Shown: positions 42,498-50,715 of the stretch, in pieces | How positions within the stretch are numbered: position 1 is the first letter of the stretch | How the letters are laid out: each line of letters begins with the position of its first letter | From: Sphaerotilus uruguayifluvii | Lineage (GTDB): Bacteria > Pseudomonadota > Gammaproteobacteria > Burkholderiales > Burkholderiaceae_C | NCBI RefSeq assembly: GCF_013294065.1 | Contig: NZ_JABSNM010000010.1 | Span: 91,409 to 155,408, forward strand | Direction: 5' to 3' | DNA: 64,000 bases | The notes under the pieces: model-generated | What the model was told of the DNA's origin: nothing | What the model saw: only the letters and a program-made list of their open reading frames with translations | The model's database searches: none | Program-made: the position numbers and the translations under genes

Positions 42498-43098
42498 CCA
42501 GCCCTTCGGCCATGATCTCGACCGCCAGCGCCGCCAGGATCAGGCCCATCAGCCGCGTCATCACGTTGATGCCGGTGCGCCCGAGCAGGCGCGCGACGCC
42601 GCCGGCGGCCGAGAAGGCGACGAAGGTCGCCAGCCCGACGACCACGCCGTAGCCGACCAGCACGCCGAGCTGCCACCAGTGGCGCGTCTTGTCAGCGTAG
42701 ATCACCATCGTCGAGATGGTCGCCGGCCCGGTCAGCAGCGGAATGGTCAGCGGCACCACCGCGATGCTGTCGCCCGAGTCGGCCCGCTCGCGGCCCTCGC
42801 TGACATCGTCGGAGCGCGACTCGGCCGGCTGCGCGTTGAGCATCTGCAGCGCGCTGATCAGCAGCAGCGTGCCACCGCCGACCTGGAAGGAGGCCAGCGA
42901 GATGCCGAAGAACTCGATCACCTTCAGCCCGGCCAGCGCACTGATCGAGATCACCAGGAAGGCGGTGAAGCTCGACACCCGGATCGTGCGCCGTCGCGCC
43001 GCCTCGTCGAGGTGCTGGGTGAAATGGATGAAGAACGGCACGACGCCGATGGGATTGACGATCGCCAGCAGCGCGATCAGGGGCTTGAGCAGGTCCAT
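42457..43098 (-). CDS. MarC family integral membrane protein
   Basis: A 213-aa protein with six hydrophobic segments and the family pattern AIVNPIGVVPFFIHFT near the N-terminus and PLTIPLLTGPATISTMVIY near residue 130. It is an inner-membrane UPF0056/MarC protein of unknown transport function; the old link to multiple antibiotic resistance was not supported. A charged loop with many Glu/Asp/Arg (SRSDDVSEGRERADS) precedes the second half. The ATG at 43098 gives MDLLKPLIALL. Confidence 0.9.
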   Translation of the reverse strand: MDLLKPLIALLAIVNPIGVVPFFIHFTQHLDEAARRRTIRVSSFTAFLVISISALAGLKVIEFFGISLASFQVGGGTLLLISALQMLNAQPAESRSDDVSEGRERADSGDSIAVVPLTIPLLTGPATISTMVIYADKTRHWWQLGVLVGYGVVVGLATFVAFSAAGGVARLLGRTGINVMTRLMGLILAALAVEIMAEGLVKLFPVLASTVSS

Positions 43099-43405
43099 GC
43101 CCGATTCTGCGCCGCCAGGCGTCCGCGCCACCATTGCGGATGGCCCGGCACCGGAACAGGGCCAGCTTGCGGGTTAACCCGGAATTATCGGTTGGTGAAG
43201 ATCACGACTGGATCAAAAAACTGCGCAGGCTTACAACACTTCTTGCAGAAGGGGTGTTCGATGGGCTTGACGGTCATACATAATGTTCCCTCGTGATTGG
43301 ATGCGGCGCCTTTTCTCTGTCCTATGGAATGAGTGCTGGCTGTAGCTCCGCCACATGGTCCCCTGGTACTACCTGTACCCTGTTTTGCTTGAAAGGCGCT
43401 CTTCC
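43099..43405. promoter_or_regulatory. Divergent region and long AT-richer leader of the RRM protein gene
   Basis: This 307-bp region is locally AT-richer than the coding DNA. It has a perfect 12-bp palindrome CGGGTTAACCCG at 43170-43181. A possible -10-like CATAAT at 43279-43284 lacks a good -35. If the RRM gene starts its RNA near there, its leader would exceed 100 nt, as in cold-shock-type mRNAs. No riboswitch was identified. Confidence 0.35.
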
Positions 43406-43858
43406 ATGGGCAACAAACTCTACGTGGGCAACCTGGCCTACGGCGTTCGCGACGAAGAACTGAACGCTGCTTTCTCCGAGTTCGGCGCGGTCCAGTCCGC
43501 CAAGGTCATGATGGACCGCGAGACCGGCCGCTCGAAGGGTTTCGGCTTCGTCGAGATGGGTTCCGACGCTGAAGCCCAGGCCGCGATCAACGGCCTGAAC
43601 GGTCAGCCGATCAGCGGCCGCGCCGTGGTCGTCAACGAAGCTCGCCCCCGGGAAGAGCGCCCGGGCGGCTTCCGCAGCCCGTACGGCGGCCGCCGTGATG
43701 GCGGCGGCGGTGGTGGCGGCTACGGCGGCGGCAACGGCGGCGGCGGCTACGGTGGTGGCGGCGGCAACGGCGGCGGCTTCCGCAGCCCGTACGGCGGCGG
43801 TGGCCGTCGTGAAGGCGGCGGCGGTGGTCGCGGCGGCTACGGCGGCGGCGGCTACTGA
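43406..43858 (+). CDS. RRM-type RNA-binding protein with glycine-rich tail
   Basis: A 150-aa protein with a single RNA-recognition motif (residues 3-80): RNP2 is LYVGNL and RNP1 is KGFGFVEM. The C-terminal 65 residues are Gly/Arg/Tyr-rich (RGG-like), with a duplicated GFRSPYGG segment. Such proteins bind RNA and are typically cold- or stress-inducible in cyanobacteria and Burkholderiales. The gene stands alone with a long leader and a strong downstream hairpin. Confidence 0.95.
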   Translation: MGNKLYVGNLAYGVRDEELNAAFSEFGAVQSAKVMMDRETGRSKGFGFVEMGSDAEAQAAINGLNGQPISGRAVVVNEARPREERPGGFRSPYGGRRDGGGGGGGYGGGNGGGGYGGGGGNGGGFRSPYGGGGRREGGGGGRGGYGGGGY

Positions 43859-43914
43859 TCCCGCGCGTGCAGGCCGGTGATCCCGACGGACACCCGCCTG
43901 CGCGATCTGCAGGT

Positions 43915-43951
43915 CCGCGAGGGCGACTTCCGCAAGGAGTCGCCCTCGCGG
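43915..43951 (+). terminator. Strong stem-loop after the RRM gene
   Basis: A perfect 14-bp stem, CCGCGAGGGCGACT / AGTCGCCCTCGCGG, with a 9-nt loop, followed by CATTTC. It begins 57 nt after the RRM stop codon. The weak U-tract leaves open a role in mRNA stability rather than pure termination. Confidence 0.7.
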
Positions 43952-44003
43952 CATTTCAGGGGTCCGGTCCAGAAGGGCCGGCCGCGGCTTGCGTCGTGCG
44001 GCT

Positions 44004-44825
44004 TCAGCGCCGGGACTCGCCGCGACGTGCCTTGCGGCCCCGTCCGGCGATGAGGCGGTCCCACAGCGCGCGCGGCACCAGCCGCATCAGCCCCGCCAGC
44101 ACGCCCATCGGCCACGGGATGACCGCATGGCGACGACCGCGGTCGATCACCGGCAGCGCCCGGCGCGCGAACTCCGCCGCGTCGATCAGGAAGGGCATCG
44201 GATAGCGGTTGTCCCGGGTCAGCGGCGTGTCGACGAAGCCCGGCAGCAGCGTGACGACGCGGATGCGGTCCTCGCGCAGCTCGATGCGCAGGCTCTCGCA
44301 GTAGTTCACCACCGCGGCCTTGCTGCCGCAGTAGCCGCCATGGCCGGGCAGACCGCGGATCGCCGCGACGCTGGCGAGGCCCACCAGCGTGCCGCGGCGC
44401 GCCAGCCGCATCGGCCGGATGAAGGGATGGAAGGTCGCGGCCATGCCGACGACGTTGGTCGCGTAGAGGTCCTCGAGCACCGCCAGGTCCTCGCGCTCGG
44501 CGGTGTCGATGCCGACGCTGATGCCCGCGTTGGCGATGACCACGTCGGGCAGGCCCTGCTCGATCAGGCAGCGCGTGCCGGCGGCGATGATCGCCTCGCG
44601 GTCGCGCACGTCGGCCGCGTGGACCTGGGCCTGGGACGCGCCGATGCCGGCCTCGGCAAGCCAGGCCTGCACCACCTCGGCCCGGCGCGCGACCAGCGCC
44701 AGGCGCCAGCCCCGCGCGGCATAGGCCTCGGCCAGCGCCCGGCCGATGCCGCTCGAGGCGCCGGTGATGAAGACCAGCGGCGCGCGCTCGCGCTCCAGCA
44801 CCTCGCGCTCCTGGGGCGACATCAT
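44004..44825 (-). CDS. Short-chain dehydrogenase/reductase
   Basis: A 273-aa classical SDR. It has the NAD(P)-binding motif FITGASSGIGRALAEAY near residue 18, IANAGIS (NNAG-type), and a catalytic Ser-Tyr-Lys with YCGSKAAV. The basic C-terminal tail is rich in Arg. The substrate is unknown. The gene starts 14 nt after the lptC stop codon in the same direction, where lptA is normally found, so it appears to be part of the kdsD-kdsC-lptC transcript. Confidence 0.9.
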   Translation of the reverse strand: MMSPQEREVLERERAPLVFITGASSGIGRALAEAYAARGWRLALVARRAEVVQAWLAEAGIGASQAQVHAADVRDREAIIAAGTRCLIEQGLPDVVIANAGISVGIDTAEREDLAVLEDLYATNVVGMAATFHPFIRPMRLARRGTLVGLASVAAIRGLPGHGGYCGSKAAVVNYCESLRIELREDRIRVVTLLPGFVDTPLTRDNRYPMPFLIDAAEFARRALPVIDRGRRHAVIPWPMGVLAGLMRLVPRALWDRLIAGRGRKARRGESRR

Positions 44826-44838
44826 GGCCGGCGCCCCT

Positions 44839-45519
44839 TCAGCGCCGGGCCGGCAGGCGGCCGCGCACCGCGCCGCGCAGCTCCAGCCGCGCATCGGCCT
44901 GCCAGTAGGTCAGCGCCCGCGCCTCGATGACGCTGCCGCCCTGGCGCAGCACGACCGGCTGATCGCTGCGCACCTGGTCCTGGCGGCGGTCGAAGACCAT
45001 CTCCTCGCTGCTGAACTGCAGCGGCGCGGCCTCGCCCGGCAGCGCGTCGCGCACGACGGTGGCGCCGCCCATCAGCCGCACCTCGCTGCCGTCGCCCTGA
45101 GCGATCGCCCGGGCCGCGCTGGCGCGCAGCAGGTGGCCGGCATCGTCGCGCCAGCGCATGCGCAGACCGTCGATCTCGAGCGTGTCGGTGTCGGGCCGGT
45201 GACGCACCACGTCGCCCTCGATGACGCCGCGAGCCGGACCGGCCTGCTGGTAATGCTGGACCGAGAAGCCGTGCATCTCGTAGTCGGGCTCATGCGTCGG
45301 CGCGCTGGTGGCGCTCTCGCCGGCGGGCGCGGGCGTGCGCTGCACCAGCCACCAGGTCGCGCCGGCCAGCAGCGCCATCAGGAACAGCGGCAGATTGCCC
45401 AGCAGCCCCTGGCGCCAGCGCTCGCCGCGCGGCAGCGCCGGCCGGGCCGCGTCGGCCGCCCGGGTGGCCACCAGCGGAGGCAGCGGCAGCGGACTGGTGT
45501 CGTCGTCGAGCGAGGCCAC
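44839..45519 (-). CDS. lptC: LPS export ABC transporter periplasmic protein LptC
   Basis: A 226-aa bitopic protein. A short cytoplasmic N-terminus is followed by one TM helix (LFLMALLAGATWWLV) and a periplasmic beta-jellyroll domain (from HEPDYEMHGFSVQHY). It links the LptBFG extractor to LptA in LPS export. The start is taken as GTG at 45519, 16 nt after kdsC, because no ATG lies between; this is the least certain point. It continues the kdsD-kdsC operon. Confidence 0.82.
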   Translation of the reverse strand: MASLDDDTSPLPLPPLVATRAADAARPALPRGERWRQGLLGNLPLFLMALLAGATWWLVQRTPAPAGESATSAPTHEPDYEMHGFSVQHYQQAGPARGVIEGDVVRHRPDTDTLEIDGLRMRWRDDAGHLLRASAARAIAQGDGSEVRLMGGATVVRDALPGEAAPLQFSSEEMVFDRRQDQVRSDQPVVLRQGGSVIEARALTYWQADARLELRGAVRGRLPARR

Positions 45520-45535
45520 GCGATCGTGCCCCGCC

Positions 45536-46156
45536 TCAGGCCGCGGTGCCGTCGAGCGTGGCCAGATGGCCCGCCAGCAGCGCGGCGTACCGGCCGCTGG
45601 CGCACAGCAGCAGGTCGCAGAACTCGCGCGCCGCGCCCTGGCCGCCCGGCACCGAGGTGACGTGGTGGGCGGCCGCGCGCACCTCCGCATGCGCCTGCGC
45701 CGGCGCGCAGGCCAGCGCGCAGCGCACCATCAGCGGCAGGTCCGGCCAGTCGTCGCCGATGACCGCCAGCTCGTGCCAGCCCAGGCCCAGCAGCGCCAGC
45801 ACCCGCTCGGCCTCGGCCAGCTTGTCGTGGATGCCGTGGAAGGCGTGCACGATGCCGAGGTCGGCGCAGCGCCGGCGCACCGCCGGCGTGTCGCGGCCGG
45901 TGATGACCACCGGCTCGATGCCGGCGCGCGCCAGCAGCTTGATGCCGTGGCCGTCGAGCGTGCTGAAGGCCTTGACGCTCTCGCCGTGCTCGCCGATGTA
46001 GATGCGCCCGTCGGTCAGGCAGCCATCGACGTCGAAGATGGCCGCGCGCACGCCCTGCGCCGCCAGCAGCAGCTCCGGCGCGAAGTTCAGCACCGGCGCC
46101 ACCGGACGCGGCCAGGGGGCGACAAGGGGATGCGTCGGGGTCGGAGCAGCGCTCAT
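45536..46156 (-). CDS. kdsC: 3-deoxy-D-manno-octulosonate 8-phosphate phosphatase
   Basis: A 206-aa HAD-family phosphatase that releases Kdo from Kdo-8-phosphate for LPS synthesis. It has IFDVDGCLTDG (motif I, residues 40-50), VITGRDTPAV (motif II), and GDDWPDLPL (motif IV), with no cap domain, as in the tetrameric KdsC. The N-terminal 25 residues are extra, Pro-rich. Its start codon overlaps the kdsD stop by one base (TGATG), so translation is coupled. Confidence 0.93.
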   Translation of the reverse strand: MSAAPTPTHPLVAPWPRPVAPVLNFAPELLLAAQGVRAAIFDVDGCLTDGRIYIGEHGESVKAFSTLDGHGIKLLARAGIEPVVITGRDTPAVRRRCADLGIVHAFHGIHDKLAEAERVLALLGLGWHELAVIGDDWPDLPLMVRCALACAPAQAHAEVRAAAHHVTSVPGGQGAAREFCDLLLCASGRYAALLAGHLATLDGTAA

Positions 46157-47172
46157 CAGATCACCTTCGCGCGCATCAGGTCGTTGGTGTTGAGCGCGCC
46201 GACCAGGCGCGCCTCGCCGTCATGCACCAGCAGCGTCGTGATGCAGGCGTCCTCCATCAGCGAGGCGGCCTCGACCGCCAGCGCGTCCTCGCCGATGCTG
46301 CGCGGGCGGCTGCGCACCAGGTCGGCCGCCGACAGCGTGCGCAGGTCCGTGCCCTGCTCGACGGCGCGGCGCAGGTCGCCGTCGGTGAAGATGCCGATCG
46401 CGCGGCCCTCGGCGTCGACGATCGCCGCGGCGCCCAGGCCCTTGGCGCTCATCTCGCGCATCACCTCCAGGCAGCTCGCCGCAGGCGCCACCCGCGGCAC
46501 CGCCTCGCCCTGGCGCATGATGTCGCGCACATGGGTCAGCAGCTTGCGCCCGAGCGCACCGCCCGGGTGCGAGCGCGCGAAGTCCTCGGGACGGAAGCCG
46601 CGCGCGTCCAGCAGCGCCACCGCCAGCGCGTCGCCCAGCGCCAGCTGCGCGGTGGTGCTGGCCGTCGGCGCGAGGTTGAGCGGACAGGCCTCCTGCTCGA
46701 CCCGGTTCGACAGCACCCAGTCGGCATGCGCGGCCAGCGTCGAGCCGGGCCGGCCGGTCATCGCCACCAGCGTCACGCCCAGGCGCTTGAGCGCCGGCAG
46801 GATCGCGGCGATCTCGTCGCTCTCGCCGGAGTTGGAGAGCGCCAGCACGATGTCGCCCGGCGTGACCATGCCCAGGTCGCCGTGGCTGGCCTCGCCCGGG
46901 TGCACGAACATCGCCGGCGTGCCGGTCGAGGCCAGCGTCGCGGCGATCTTGCGTCCGACATGGCCGCTCTTGCCCATGCCCATCACGACCACGCGGCCGC
47001 GGCCGTTCAGGATGGCGTGCACGACGCGCACGAAGCTCTCGCCCTGCTGGTCCTGCAATTGCATCAGGGCCTCGGCCTCGATGCGCAGGGTCTGGCGGGC
47101 CATGCGCAGCACGCGCTCGGCCTCGAAGCTGGGGGCCGCGCTGGCGGCGGTGGCGGCAGGGGTGTCGGTCAC
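46156..47172 (-). CDS. kdsD: Arabinose-5-phosphate isomerase (KdsD/KpsF)
   Basis: A 338-aa enzyme converting ribulose-5-phosphate to arabinose-5-phosphate, the first committed step to Kdo. The N-terminal SIS domain includes GMGKSGHVGRKIAATLASTGTP and SNSGESDEI, and the C-terminal pair of CBS domains starts near residue 210 (VRDIMRQGEAVP, IFTDGDLRR). Length is normal. It is the first gene of a kdsD-kdsC-lptC operon and is divergent from the antiporter gene. Confidence 0.95.
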   Translation of the reverse strand: MTDTPAATAASAAPSFEAERVLRMARQTLRIEAEALMQLQDQQGESFVRVVHAILNGRGRVVVMGMGKSGHVGRKIAATLASTGTPAMFVHPGEASHGDLGMVTPGDIVLALSNSGESDEIAAILPALKRLGVTLVAMTGRPGSTLAAHADWVLSNRVEQEACPLNLAPTASTTAQLALGDALAVALLDARGFRPEDFARSHPGGALGRKLLTHVRDIMRQGEAVPRVAPAASCLEVMREMSAKGLGAAAIVDAEGRAIGIFTDGDLRRAVEQGTDLRTLSAADLVRSRPRSIGEDALAVEAASLMEDACITTLLVHDGEARLVGALNTNDLMRAKVI

Positions 47173-47225
47173 GGGGATCGGGGCGCCGGAAGCTGAATTA
47201 CGATTGCCCGATTCTAGGACGGTGA

Positions 47226-49223
47226 ATGGCCAGCACTCTCGACATTGCCCTGCTCTACCTTCTTGCCGCCGTGGCCGGCGTCGTGGGCTGCCGCATGCTG
47301 CGGCTGCCCTCGATGCTGGGCTATCTGCTCGTCGGCGTGCTGATCGGGCCGAACGCGCTGGCCCTGGCCAAGGACTCGGCGGGCATCCGCTATCTGGCCG
47401 AGTTCGGCGTGGTGTTCCTGATGTTCGTCATCGGGCTGGAGTTCAACCTGCCCAAGCTGCGCAGCATGCAGCGGCTGGTCTTCGGCCTCGGCGCCGGGCA
47501 GGTGCTGCTGACGCTGGCCGGCGCGGCCATCGGCAACCTGATGCTGATCACCGCCTTCTCGCTGCTGGGCCGGGCGTGGGAGCTGAGCTGGCAGGGCGCG
47601 GTCGCGCTCGGCGCAGCCATGGCGATGTCGAGCACCGCGATCGTCGCGAAGATGATGGCCGAGCGGCTCGAGCTGGAGAGCGAGCACGGCCGCAACGTCA
47701 TGGGCGTGCTGCTGTTCCAGGATCTGGCCGTCGTGCCGCTGCTGGTGCTGATTCCCTCGCTGGCCCAGGGCGGCGGCGACCTGTGGGCCACGCTGGGGCG
47801 CGCGACGCTGAAGGCCGCGGTGCTGCTGACCGTGCTGCTGTGGGGCGGCCAGCGGCTGATGCGCTGGTGGCTGACGCTGGTGGCACGCCGCAAGAGCGAG
47901 GACCTCTTCATCCTCAACATCCTGCTGATCACGCTGGGCCTGTCGTGGCTGACGGAACATGCCGGGCTGTCGCTGGCGCTGGGCGCCTTCGTCGCCGGCA
48001 TGCTGATCGCCGAGACCGAATTCAAGCACCAGGTCGAGACCGACATCCGGCCCTTCCACGACGTGCTGCTCGGACTGTTCTTCATCACCATCGGCATGAA
48101 GCTGGACTGGCGCCCGGTGCTGGAGCAGTGGTTCCTGGTGCTGCTGCTGAGCACGCTGCCGGTGCTGGCCAAGGCCGGCATGGTCGCGCTGCTGGCGCGC
48201 GCCTTCGGCTCGGCGCCGGGCGTGGCGATCCGCACCGGCCTGTACCTGGCGCAGGCGGGCGAGTTCGGCTTCGTGCTGCTGACGCTCGGCGCCGAGGTCG
48301 ACCTGATCGCCGACCGCTGGATGAGCCCGGTGCTGGCCTCGATGGTCATCTCGATGCTGGCCACGCCCTTCATCATCATGGGCAGCAACCGCATCGTCAT
48401 GCGGCTGTCGGCCACCGACTGGCTGATGCAGTCGGTGCAGCTGACCAGCATCGCGAAGAAGTCGATCCGCACCGAGGCGCACCTGATCATCTGCGGCTAC
48501 GGGCGCAGCGGCCAGAACCTGGCGCGCCTGCTCGACCAGGAACACATGCCCTACATGGCGCTGGACCTCGACCCCGACCGGGTGCGCCAGGCGGCCGCGG
48601 CCGGCCAGAGCGTGGTCTTCGGCGACGCGGCCAAGCTGCCGAGCCTGATCGCCGCCGGCCTGTCGCGCGCGACCGCGGTGGTCATCACCTACCGCGACAC
48701 GCCCTCGGCGCTGAAGGTGCTGCAGCATGTGCGCGAGCACGCCGCGCATGTGCCGGTGGTGGTGCGCACGCTCGACGATGCCGATCTCGAGCGGCTGCGC
48801 GCGGCCGGCGCGACCGAGGTGGTGCCGGAGGCGCTGGAGGGCTCGCTGATGCTGGCCAGCCATGCGCTGGCGCTGGTGGGCGTGCCGATGCGCCGGGTGA
48901 TCCGCATCACGCAGGACGCGCGCGACGCGCGCTACGGCCTGCTGCGCGGCTATTTCCACGGCGCCGACGACGACACGGTCGAGGAGCTGCAGCAGGCGCG
49001 GCTGCAGTCGGTCGGCCTGCCGCCGGGCGCGCCCAGCGTCGGCGAACGCCTGGGCGACCTGACGCTGCAGGCGATGGGCGTGTCGGTGGTGTCGGTGCGC
49101 CGGGCCAGCGGCGCGGTCATCGAGGCCGAGGACGAGCTGCGCCTGGCCGGCGGCGACGTGCTGGTGCTCAGCGGCCTGCCGGAAGCGCTGGCCCTGGCGG
49201 AGAGCCGGCTGCTGCGCGGCTGA
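47226..49223 (+). CDS. Kef-type monovalent cation:proton antiporter with RCK domain
   Basis: A 665-aa CPA2-family protein. The membrane domain covers about residues 1-390 in some 12-13 helices. It is followed by a TrkA-N/RCK domain beginning LIICGYGRSGQNLARLLDQE near residue 420, and by a TrkA-C-like end (LRLAGGDVLVLSGLPEAL). Kef/YbaL proteins act as glutathione- or nucleotide-gated K+ efflux systems. It is often paired with kdsD divergently in Burkholderiales. Ligand and ion are inferred from the family. Confidence 0.92.
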   Translation: MASTLDIALLYLLAAVAGVVGCRMLRLPSMLGYLLVGVLIGPNALALAKDSAGIRYLAEFGVVFLMFVIGLEFNLPKLRSMQRLVFGLGAGQVLLTLAGAAIGNLMLITAFSLLGRAWELSWQGAVALGAAMAMSSTAIVAKMMAERLELESEHGRNVMGVLLFQDLAVVPLLVLIPSLAQGGGDLWATLGRATLKAAVLLTVLLWGGQRLMRWWLTLVARRKSEDLFILNILLITLGLSWLTEHAGLSLALGAFVAGMLIAETEFKHQVETDIRPFHDVLLGLFFITIGMKLDWRPVLEQWFLVLLLSTLPVLAKAGMVALLARAFGSAPGVAIRTGLYLAQAGEFGFVLLTLGAEVDLIADRWMSPVLASMVISMLATPFIIMGSNRIVMRLSATDWLMQSVQLTSIAKKSIRTEAHLIICGYGRSGQNLARLLDQEHMPYMALDLDPDRVRQAAAAGQSVVFGDAAKLPSLIAAGLSRATAVVITYRDTPSALKVLQHVREHAAHVPVVVRTLDDADLERLRAAGATEVVPEALEGSLMLASHALALVGVPMRRVIRITQDARDARYGLLRGYFHGADDDTVEELQQARLQSVGLPPGAPSVGERLGDLTLQAMGVSVVSVRRASGAVIEAEDELRLAGGDVLVLSGLPEALALAESRLLRG

Positions 49224-49226
49224 ACC

Positions 49227-49733
49227 TCAGGCCATCGCGACGCGCATCTGCAGGTTCGCGCGCAGCCGCGCGACCATGACCGCCCCGGCGGCGCGCATCA
49301 CCTCGTTGGCGACGCCCGGCGCGCGCGCGTTGAGCTCCTCGAAGCGCGGCAGGTGCAGCGCCCAGACGATGGTCGGCACCATCGCCTCGACGTTGGCGCT
49401 GTGGGGCTGGTCGCTGAACAGGCCGGTCTCGCCGACGAGCGCGCCGGGGCGCATCAGCGCGACCCGGAAGGTGCCCGGCGCCGCGCCGCTGACATAGACC
49501 TGCAGATTGCCCTGGCCGACGAAGTAGGCGGCGCGATCGCACTCGCCCTGCTTGATCAGCAGGTCGCCGGCGCGCAGCTGGTAGGGCGTCAGGTAGGTGG
49601 CAAAGTTGCGCCACTGCGGCAGGCTGAGCCGCGCCTTGAAGGCATCATCGGCGCGCAGCGACTGCACCGCCTCGATCAGATCGTCCGTTCCCATCGCCGC
49701 ATACCCCACACGCTTCTCGCAGTACCAGAGCAT
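49227..49733 (-). CDS. Cyclic nucleotide-binding domain protein
   Basis: A protein of up to 168 aa dominated by a cNMP-binding fold, with LRAGDLLIKQGECDRAAYFVGQGNLQVYV and MRPGALVGETGLFSDQPHSANVEAM (the phosphate-binding cassette normally G-E-x-x-L...R-x-A; here the Arg of RSA is replaced by HSA). No DNA-binding HTH is present, so it is not a CRP-type regulator. I give the start at 49733 (MLWYCEKRVGY); the ATG at 49694 (MGTDDLIEAVQ) is equally possible. It ends 3 nt after the convergent antiporter gene. Confidence 0.75.
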   Translation of the reverse strand: MLWYCEKRVGYAAMGTDDLIEAVQSLRADDAFKARLSLPQWRNFATYLTPYQLRAGDLLIKQGECDRAAYFVGQGNLQVYVSGAAPGTFRVALMRPGALVGETGLFSDQPHSANVEAMVPTIVWALHLPRFEELNARAPGVANEVMRAAGAVMVARLRANLQMRVAMA

Positions 49734-49819
49734 ACCTGCCCCGCCAGCCCGGGATGATGCCGGGGCCATGCACACGAAAGGTTGCCGAAACTAACACTTT
49801 CGCTCAAGCGTGAAACACG

Positions 49820-50609
49820 TCACGAAGCACCCTGATATCTCAGGATCACCGCGCGAGCCCGCATCAGCTCGCCTTTCGGAAGATGCCGGTTCGCGTCGAG
49901 CAGCCGGCGCATCGCGCGCTGCTCGTCGACCGCCCGGTAGGTGCGGCTCTGCTCGCGCAGGCTGTGATCGACCGGCACCCGGTCGATGATGCCCATCGAC
50001 AAGCCTGCGGCCTCGATGCGCACCGGCCAGATGTGGTCATAGCCCCAGCCCATGGGACTGCGCTCGTCGAAGGGCAGCAGCAGGCCGAAGGCATCGGCAC
50101 GCACCGAGAACACCGGCCCGATCTCGACGAAGCGCGTCAGCCGAGCGATGCACCAGGGGCGCTGCAGCGTGATGTGATGGTCGTGAAAGCTGTGCAGGGT
50201 GCGCGCCGGCTGCGCCAGCGCCAGATCGCAGTGCCTTTGCAGCGCACAGTAGGCATCGAGAAAGCCGGACTGCACCTCGATGTCGTCGTCGGTGACCACG
50301 AGCAGGTCGAACGCCGACAGGTCGACCTTCGCGAGTTCGCGGTTGAGCAGCACGAACTTCGGCACCCGGGTGGTGATGTGCGCCGTGGTCAGGCCGGCCA
50401 GGTGGGGATCCGGATCGATGTCGCGGCCCAGCGCCAGCCAGCGCTGCGGCATGGTGGGACTGGTCGGAAAGATAGACGCCGATGACCAGCACGCGCAGGC
50501 CCTGGACGCGCTCGAGCAGCATGGGCGGCACGCGGGCCGGCAGACGACGGAAGAGACGGCGCGACAGCGCCCGGGTCACGCGCAGGCTGCGGAGGCGTTC
50601 GAGAAGCAT
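49820..50609 (-). pseudogene. Frameshifted glycosyltransferase-like gene
   Basis: Two frames seem to belong together. The 5' part (from 50609) reads MLLERLRSLRV.. and then LRVLVIGVYLSD, a typical beta-strand start. The 3' part (49820-50452) reads MPQRWLALGRDID..., then LLVVTDDDIEVQSGFLDAY with a DxD-like metal motif and RFVEIGPVFSVRADAFGLLLPF. The join near 50460 is out of frame and seems to lack about 15-20 codons that such proteins have between the first strand and QRWLALG. The 210-codon 3' part could still be translated alone. The family call is from memory. Confidence 0.5.
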
Positions 50610-50715
50610 GACACGCAGCGCAGCCGAGCCCTCGGGGCATCGCGCGCTCGACAGTGGACAGGCCTCCGATTGGTACGCCCGAGCGTATCGGATCGATGTC
50701 CGCCTTATTGGGCTT

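Noticed and set aside
45308..49279. A 1323-codon plus-strand frame across lptC, kdsC, kdsD and the antiporter gene
   Set aside because: It is a shadow of four confidently identified genes in other frames.
49801..49830. parS-like site (CGTGAAACA) near 49811
   Set aside because: Only one half-site matches; the left half TGTTTCA is missing.
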